A stretch of 64,000 bases of DNA from Nemania diffusa (lineage: Eukaryota; Ascomycota; Sordariomycetes; Xylariales; Xylariaceae): the NCBI GenBank assembly GCA_038501195.1, contig JBBPUQ010000001.1, positions 4,526,001-4,590,000 on the forward strand, given 5' to 3'. The notes under the pieces are model-generated. The model saw nothing but the letters and a program-made list of their open reading frames with translations, searched no databases and was not told the DNA's origin. Shown piece after piece: positions 57,791 to 64,000 of this stretch (positions within the stretch are counted from its first letter, which is position 1; each line of letters begins with the position of its first letter). Both the position numbers and the translations under genes were made by a program.

Positions 57791-59725
57791 ATGGCTTCAC
57801 AGTTTCTCGGCACGGTTACTTCGTCGAATGATGTTCGGTATGGTGATGGTTCCGGACCCAAGACCCCCGAACCTCATGCGCCCAGTGTCGACGAACATTC
57901 ACTCCCACCACCCCGACCCCGGTTGAGGCTCAAGAGACGTCATGCATCTCAGCTGAACGCCCCTACTCAGCAGTTTCTTGCTTCGATCGCTGCCGCTGAC
58001 GTACCAATCCCAAGTGTTGAGAATGTGGATCAGGAGATGATGGATTCATTACCGGAGCTCCACGTAGAAGATTTCGACAATATTGATGACTGTCGGCGTC
58101 TAACTCCAAGGATGTTTTCGCCTCCTAAAACCCCGGCGATCGATTTTACGCAGTCCATAGGAACAACAAAGTACCCAGATTGGTATAGCGATTCCACGTG
58201 GAGTGATTCTGATTTGGAATCCAGCCCCGACTACGAATCTAGCAGGCCATCGACAGCATTTTCGACACAGACAAGTGCATCCTTGTTTAGCCTGTATTCC
58301 TGTGCCAACGACGATACAAGTTGTATCAGTCCGGATCTAGAGGCTACCGAATTTCCCCACAACCTCGAGTCAGAAAACGCACTACTCCATTCGGGACAGG
58401 ATAAGCCTCGAAAGGCGCCGTGGACGAGAGCCATGAGCTCGCACTTATGGGCAACCTACCTGTTGTATCTCTCAGATCCTCGGGTGACCCCCATACGTCT
58501 AGGCAAGAGTTGTATACCACCTCATGGCGTTTGTGCACGTGTCGCGCGACAAGCGCAACGGAGTTGGAAAGGGTCTAAACCTCAGCACACTAACGAAGCG
58601 AAAAGTAGAAGTAGTACTCCTACAGTGGAGTCTACCAAAGCTTACATTCGGTGGCCTCATACTGGAGGTGCAACGCGAGCTCACCTACGAGAATTATGTA
58701 AAATTAAAGCTTCAAACAAGCCGGGGCGTTATTTATCACGAAGCCCTACACCTTTCAATAAGGCCGCCAACCGACGTTGGAACCGTCGGTCCACGCCAGC
58801 TCGATCGCCATCAGTTTTTTCTGCCCAGGATATGGCCATGTCATTAGCATTGAGCACCTCAGACACGATGCAGCCACACGGACCCCTTGCTCAGCTTACC
58901 GGCGCTCAACTACCACCTATCTTTGCGTATGAGCCTCAGTCCGACGCGGACTCCCTACTTGAATCACCCCAGAACGAGTCAATTGTCAAAACGACTGAGG
59001 CTCAAATCACCGAAGAATTATATAGTCCTCGACCTAGCTCAGGTCAGCTCGGTTCTCCCTTTCTAGCTAAGAGTTATGGGCCTAGCTCCTCGTCGTCTAT
59101 TGCGTCTAAGATCACCTTGCCTAAACAGTCGAACACTGTAGGACCCCGCAGGCTCTTGAAGTCACCCGTTCGCCTGACGAGATCACGCTCGGGTACACAA
59201 AAACGTAGATCCATCAAGAGCCACGAAGAAAAACCTTGGAAGCGGCCGAGCCTAGCAGCTGCCTTTTTTAGGGAAGGTTCGCGCAATGCAGAGGGTTCTG
59301 CGCCTACCCCCAATACGGAGAATCAAACTATGCAAAGCAGGATAGAACACAGCATGCCTAGCAATAATCTCTTAGAAGTTGCGTCTACAGCGCCTTTAGA
59401 GAATTCGAGCACTCTTAGCAGGCCATTTGGAGTCTCGGCCGTGTCATCCCGGGGATCGCCATCACGCCCACCTCGCTTAGGGTCCCCGTTCTCTATAACT
59501 AGCTCTAGTTATAGCTTCCCAAATCGACTATCGTCCACAAGCAATTTTAGTTTGGCAGCTCTGCGCAAGCCCTTTGCAACGGTTCAGCAACCGCCACAGC
59601 CGATTGCAGATACCCCGACCCCCGCCCGATCGAGCCTTGCTTCGAGGCTAGCTTATCTTGACCAACGCCTTAGGGAGCTGCGCAACCGCGGTACCGATCG
59701 CCGGCGCTCGCAATCGCCGTTTTGA
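57791..59725 (+). CDS. Fungal-specific disordered protein with one conserved domain
   Basis: A single exon of 644 codons. Most of the protein is low-complexity and Ser/Pro/Thr-rich, with many SP/TP sites. One ordered block spans about 213-310: KAPWTRAMSSHLWATYLLYL, DPRVTPIRLGKSCIPPHGVC, ARVARQAQRSWKGSK and, after a Ser-rich insert, YIRWPHTGGATRAHLRELCK. I have seen this block in uncharacterised Pezizomycotina proteins; its Trp/Arg pattern suggests a helical nucleic-acid- or protein-binding domain, but no function is established to my knowledge. The C-terminus has SP-rich repeats, then an Arg-rich helix LASRLAYLDQRLRELRNRGT. It follows an unusually long leader region, consistent with heavy regulation. 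Confidence 0.8.
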   Translation: MASQFLGTVTSSNDVRYGDGSGPKTPEPHAPSVDEHSLPPPRPRLRLKRRHASQLNAPTQQFLASIAAADVPIPSVENVDQEMMDSLPELHVEDFDNIDDCRRLTPRMFSPPKTPAIDFTQSIGTTKYPDWYSDSTWSDSDLESSPDYESSRPSTAFSTQTSASLFSLYSCANDDTSCISPDLEATEFPHNLESENALLHSGQDKPRKAPWTRAMSSHLWATYLLYLSDPRVTPIRLGKSCIPPHGVCARVARQAQRSWKGSKPQHTNEAKSRSSTPTVESTKAYIRWPHTGGATRAHLRELCKIKASNKPGRYLSRSPTPFNKAANRRWNRRSTPARSPSVFSAQDMAMSLALSTSDTMQPHGPLAQLTGAQLPPIFAYEPQSDADSLLESPQNESIVKTTEAQITEELYSPRPSSGQLGSPFLAKSYGPSSSSSIASKITLPKQSNTVGPRRLLKSPVRLTRSRSGTQKRRSIKSHEEKPWKRPSLAAAFFREGSRNAEGSAPTPNTENQTMQSRIEHSMPSNNLLEVASTAPLENSSTLSRPFGVSAVSSRGSPSRPPRLGSPFSITSSSYSFPNRLSSTSNFSLAALRKPFATVQQPPQPIADTPTPARSSLASRLAYLDQRLRELRNRGTDRRRSQSPF

Positions 59726-60785
59726 TAAATTTCCCGCACTCGATATCTTTAATCACTCCATAACACGCTGTACACCTACACCCGATTTTTCTTGTGATAT
59801 CTTTTACGACGCTCATGGAAAGCCGACGTAGCTCTACAGGTAGTGCGAAGGGTGTATTGTGCGCCAGATTTATACTCAACGCTGAGTTATCTCACGTTAT
59901 ACATAAGATGACGGAGATGTATGACTCGTATGGCTCACGCGCACAACCTACCTTGTTTACATCTCACTTCTAAGGGGGCCGATATTGGAAATAATTTGCT
60001 CTACACCAACTTTCACAGAGTCGTCTATAATCCGACGCTACCAGCACCACGCATATTTTTTTCCTTACTGTCATGAGCATCACGAAAGGCACGAATGATT
60101 GATGAACGGCCAGGTTTTCTTTTGTTTTGTTTTTGCAAGCTTTTCGGATCTCAGTTATGACGCCACTCAGATTTTGCAACCATGTAGCAGTGCTGGCCTT
60201 GGCTTGAGATAGAGCTCGGCGTTCTGGTCTTGTGGAACCAAAAAAATGAAAGTTGATGATATGATGAGATAACTGCCGGAGCGGCCAGCTAGTCATGTGA
60301 TCCAGAGATATGACCGAGATAGTTCGATAGAAAATCGACAAGTATCGAAAGTCTTATAATGCTATTTCAAATTGAGTACGCATTTACCCAAGTGCATATT
60401 ATTATGAGGTCATGGGTTCACTGCCCTATACCGTTATATTAACATTAATATTATAGAGTTTGCGCGATATCGACATGACGTTGCTAATTAGGCTCTTGTC
60501 TCGATACGCGCAGTACATGGCTGTGAATCTAGTGTCACAGGCAGCAAGGGGCGTAAAAGGCGGCCAACTGTAATTCATCTAGTTGGAGAACATATGCACC
60601 CTTAAGCTTGATAGGGTAGGGGAAATAGACAAAATGAGTTTACCGAACCCCCGCCCCCTCCCTTGTATTTGTCCCAAGGTAATCATGCTAGTATAGGGTG
60701 GAGGGTTTTGCAAAATTTCTTACATCTGCTGCCTAAGCGAGCCGGCTCATTCAAACATCCATAGCTAAAACCAAGTCCGTGACTA
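59726..60785. other. Intergenic, no gene seen
   Basis: 3' flank of the 644-residue gene and promoter of the pyroglutamyl peptidase gene. A reverse-strand open frame at 59970-60341 lacks an ATG start and family features. Confidence 0.5.
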
Positions 60786-61784
60786 ATGGGTTCTCTCGAC
60801 GCCTCGGATGAGAAGGAGTTGGCCGTGTTGGTCACTGGGTTTGGGGTAAGTCATATTCGCATCACCTAACGACCACCGTGATGTCATTGTCCCGCTACGA
60901 CCGTTACGACGGCGCTACGAGGAATGGTGGTTTCGAGGTAACGTGGGTTTTTTGTGCTGCACAACTAATGGGAGCTCTATCTACAGCCCTTTAAAGAGGC
61001 GTACCCAGTAAATCCGTCGTGGGAAATAGCTGCGCTCCTCCCCGATTACCTCCCCGCAGACCGCGTTAAGGATGCCGCACATCGGTCCGTGAGGGGACTG
61101 CCGGCCGTCCGCATCGTCAAACTCCCCGGGCCGGTCCGCACTAGCTACGAGTACACCCGCGACCTCATACCCAGGCTATGGGATGGCGCCGAGCGCAAAA
61201 TCGACTATGCCGTGCACATAGGGATGGCGGGTCCGCAGCTTGTGTATTCAATCGAGAGGCGCGGCCATCGCGATGGGTACGGCGCGAAGGATGTCGACGG
61301 GAAGCTACTCGAGGATGAGAAGCGACACGCCGAGCAGGGGGACCAGTGGGTTTGGCACGGCGTGCCGCACGAACTCTTGACTGATTTTGACATCGACGAT
61401 GTATACCGGAGATGGGCTGAACGCAGTCCGGTAAGAGGAATCCTCGGTCACGACAGGCCTACCTGCTCGTCATTTCTACCCCGTCTCTCGTTGTGCCCTC
61501 TTCCGACGATTGTCTTATAATCCATAACTGACTTGTGCGCCACCCCACACTAGAAGAATATGGACCTCAGGGTTTCAGAGGATGCGGGACACTATTTGTG
61601 TGACTTTATCTACTTCTCAAGCTTAGCTCACCTATGGAAGCAACAGAGACCCAAGAAGGTCGTCTTCTTTCACGTCCCGCTCCATTCGGATGCAGAGTCT
61701 CTCAAGCGTGGGGTCGAGCTCGTCTTAACGTTGATCAGATCCATCGTGGAGAGCGAGTTAGAGAAGGAAACATCGATTACGTAG
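60786..61784 (+). CDS. Pyroglutamyl peptidase I (family C15)
   Basis: A cysteine peptidase that removes N-terminal pyroglutamate. Exons 60786-60845, 60987-61430 and 61554-61784 give 244 residues. The first exon encodes ELAVLVTGFG and splices directly onto PFKEAYPVNPSWEIA, rebuilding the family's GFGPF motif. The catalytic triad is readable: E110 in LVYSIERRGH, C184 in SEDAGHYLCDFIYFSSL, and H208 in KKVVFFHVPL. Length is slightly above the bacterial enzyme (about 215), with an insertion around DGKLLEDEKRHAEQGDQWVW, usual in fungal members. It is predicted cytosolic, with no signal peptide. Introns of 141 and 123 bp are longer than most here. Confidence 0.92.
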
Positions 61785-62530
61785 CATAGTCGTCTATGCT
61801 CTACTCTATAGTTAGTTGGAAAGTTCATGTACGTTGTTATCTATGCCGGTATAGGTATATATCTAATTAGCGATCTCACGTCTTTTCATATTTAAGCCGA
61901 GCAAAGCGTACCAAACTCAGATGACAAGCAAGTAGCGGCAAGGTCAATTGTCAGCAATTATAAGCTGATAAACCCATAGCAGACCTGAATAACAACACGG
62001 TTCAGGGTAGTCATTACGCGGCCATATAACCCTCCTCAGGCAAGTCTATGTTCTCACTTCGCCGACGCTGACGAGGGTCGCCGACGAGCCAAGTTCTATA
62101 CCGTACCACTAAGGAGCTAATTGATTCGGCGACCCGCGCAACACTTTCGCCGAACCGGCTACCTAGGCGCATATAGTACAGCACCATCTATACCTTTTTC
62201 GAAGACAGACTCGCTTTCGGCGTCCATGTCTTAGCAGTCAACGTAACCATTCCATCTAATCATTAAATAACGTCGCCGCCAACTCGTCGGGGATAATTAC
62301 TTGTAGGAAGAAGAGCGGGTAAAACTTGTATAAAAAGAAACACTATCCTCTTGTCCAGTTCACCTTCTGGTTTTTCCCCGCCCGCCTTCTTTTTAGTTCA
62401 ACACAGTCTAAACAATTCAATTCTACAACCCAAAATCTCTTCGTATGTCCACAACCAGCCCCACGCGTGCGTAGTCTCGTTTACTCACAACTCAAAGCAA
62501 GTTCAAGAAACTACAACCACATCTGACAAC
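61785..62530. other. Intergenic, no gene seen
   Basis: 3' flank of the peptidase gene and promoter of the small Cys-rich gene, with a C-rich leader from about 62350. Confidence 0.5.
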
Positions 62531-62805
62531 ATGTGCATGAAAGCCAACTGCGGCCAATGTGGTATGTTTTAATAATCCCGCTTCTGTGTATTCCCGGTGC
62601 GATTTCCGATGAACGCACCTTGGCGATTACACCGACAAATTTGCTTACTCATACCCTCCCCGGGGGGACAAAAGGCAAAACCGCGTGGCAAGGCTGCGGT
62701 CGCCACGTCTCGATGGTGCTGGACTCCGTTCCCGCTGACCAGCTGTGCACTTGCGAGCCCAAATTCGTGCTGAACGACAAGGAGTACCCGCCAAAGGCTA
62801 AATGA
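62531..62805 (+). CDS. 53-residue cysteine-rich conserved fungal protein
   Basis: Exons 62531-62561 and 62675-62805 (113-bp intron) rebuild one frame. It starts MCMKANCGQCGKTAWQGCGR, continues HVSMVLDSVPADQLCTCEPK and ends in PPKAK. Six cysteines (C2, C7, C10, C18, C33, C35) and an HV after the fourth look like a small metal-binding knuckle. I recognise near-identical short proteins across filamentous ascomycetes, but no function is assigned to them. There is no signal peptide, so it is probably intracellular. The intron after the tenth codon follows the usual layout of such small genes. Confidence 0.78.
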
Positions 62806-63550
62806 CGGTTACCTTGGCCTTTTTGGTAGACCGGTCTTTTCGCTCGGCAGCCAATCGATAGAAGAAAGGGGAGGAAAAGGAAATAAGATGGGAGGAAAGC
62901 TAGGGTGTGTATTAATTATTTGACTACTATTCAGTTCTAATTGTGGTGATTGATTGATTGATCGATTGAATTGGGGGTTGTATTACTTACCTGCTAGGTG
63001 TATGATGTAATAGGTGTCTAAGGGACAATCCCACTACGTATTTGTCTTTAATTTGGGGGAGGGTAGTACTGTGGGTGATACCTAAAGATAGGAACTAGGA
63101 ATATGTTGTGCCGTCCTACATAACCGAATAGCTGTGCGGGTGCAGATGCGGGTGCTGTATCTGGATGATGTAGGATGTGAGATGCAGGGTGTCATCGACA
63201 AACAGTATCATATCAACAATATAGTGGTGTTGTCAATTCAGAGGATAGACAGAGTAGCCTGGCTCTCGTTAAATTGAGATTTTGCACGCATCGTATTTGT
63301 GTATCTGCCGTCTATATATAACAACAAGTTGATACCGCGCATACCGCCAGTACTCCTTCGCCTCGCAGGTAGTAAATGCATTTCTCGTTTGGGCAGTCAT
63401 GATTCTTTGTCTTCGAGCCCCCCTAAACCCCGTGCTGCCGCGCTATGCATGCCTCTATAACCCCGTTGTAGTCTGACAAGTAATATGGTATACCTAAGCC
63501 ACTCGATGTACTGATCTCTATTTTCTGACTGCATCCTATATTTCCCGAAT
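62806..63550. other. Convergent intergenic, no gene seen
   Basis: 3' flanks of the Cys-rich gene and the oxidoreductase gene, with a (TTGA)n run near 62950. Confidence 0.5.
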
Positions 63551-64000
63551 CTAAACCTTGGCGTCCTTCGCCCACCCGGCTCGGTGGTATTGGTTGGGCC
63601 ACTTGACCTCGACGCCGAGCTGGTGCGCAGCGCGCAGGACGAACTCGGGCTCGCGGAGGAACTGGCGCGCAGCGAGCACGGCGTCGGCCTTGGGGACACG
63701 GCCGTCGCCCTCCTGCACGATGTCGCGCGCCATCTCGGCGCTGGCGATCATGCCGACGGCGCCGATGAGCAGCTTGATCCCCTCCTTGGCCAGCGCCTCG
63801 CGGATGGCGCCGGCCAGGTCGACCTGGTAGTACGGGTGGACGGTGATCTTCTGGCCGTCCGTGTTGCCGCCCGAGCTGACGTCGAGCAGGTCGACGCCCG
63901 CGGCCGGCAGCAGCTTCGCGAGGCGGATGCTGTCCTCGAGCGTCCAGCTGGGCTCGCCCGTGTGCTCGAGCCACTCGGACGCCGAGATGCGCAGCAGCAG
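63551..64000 (-). CDS. Old-Yellow-Enzyme-type NADPH:flavin oxidoreductase, YqjM-like (5' part outside window)
   Basis: The reverse strand is open from the window edge for 149 codons to a TAG at 63551; this is the C-terminal part of the protein. Readable family segments: RISASEWLEHTGEPSWTLED, GVDLLDVSSGG, HPYYQVDLAGAIREAL, LLIGAVGMIASAEMARDIVQ and the class-defining end FLREPEFVLRAAHQLGVEVK with WPNQYHRA. These fit FMN-dependent ene-reductases of the YqjM/thermophilic-like class, TIM barrels that reduce activated C=C bonds with NADPH. The exon is much more GC-rich than the DNA downstream of it. The N-terminal FMN site cannot be checked. Confidence 0.9.
   Translation of the reverse strand: MLLRISASEWLEHTGEPSWTLEDSIRLAKLLPAAGVDLLDVSSGGNTDGQKITVHPYYQVDLAGAIREALAKEGIKLLIGAVGMIASAEMARDIVQEGDGRVPKADAVLAARQFLREPEFVLRAAHQLGVEVKWPNQYHRAGWAKDAKV

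Noticed and set aside
59970..60341. 123-codon reverse frame
   Set aside because: It has no ATG at its start and no recognisable sequence, and it lies in 3' and promoter DNA.

Overview
The window comes from the nuclear genome of a filamentous ascomycete (Pezizomycotina, most likely Sordariomycetes). The reasons are: genes on both strands, each with its own promoter; many spliceosomal introns of about 50-140 bp with GT..AG ends and CTRAC-type branch sites; and fungal families such as Cch1, Rtg2, Sec20, an FMF-1-like HMG-box factor, a Zn2Cys6 regulator, CYSTM and fungal-type Abp1. I saw no operons, rRNA, tRNA, CRISPR array or intact transposase. Exon joins were worked out by hand from splice sites, reading phase and protein-family continuity, so small boundary errors are possible.

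Layout, left to right. 0-0.5 kb: start of NAR1 (Fe-S assembly), cut by the window edge. 1.8-6.4 kb: an accessory-looking stretch with an orphan kinase-like gene, decayed repeats and a 1.1-kb element bounded by 33-bp terminal inverted repeats around a minisatellite. 6.7-8.8 kb: a small four-helix membrane protein with a 6-nt first exon, and a CYSTM peptide gene. 11.1-19.5 kb: ABP1, a C2H2 INO80-type subunit, a Grx3/4-type monothiol glutaredoxin and a 91-codon small gene. 21.7-28.2 kb: the calcium channel gene CCH1, divergent from a WHIM/PHD-finger gene (29.8-32.4 kb). 37.4-39.6 kb: an HMG-box regulator after a 5-kb gap. 41.2-45.7 kb: SEC20, mitochondrial ribosomal protein mL53 and an inorganic pyrophosphatase with a long presequence-like extension. 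49.1-53.3 kb: a Zn2Cys6 regulator convergent with RTG2. 57.8-64 kb: a mostly disordered fungal-specific protein, pyroglutamyl peptidase I, a 53-residue Cys-rich protein and an Old-Yellow-Enzyme-type oxidoreductase cut by the right edge.

The genes are mostly unrelated housekeeping and regulatory loci rather than a pathway cluster. Loose themes are Fe-S and iron handling (NAR1, GRX), secretion and cytoskeleton (SEC20, ABP1), Ca2+ entry (CCH1) and mitochondrial function (mL53, RTG2, pyrophosphatase). Intergenic DNA is unusually dense in short palindromic TACCTA/TAGGTA and TACGTA-like motifs that are scarce in exons. The best candidate for something undescribed is the terminal-inverted-repeat element at 5.3-6.4 kb. 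I found no convincing new multigene system.
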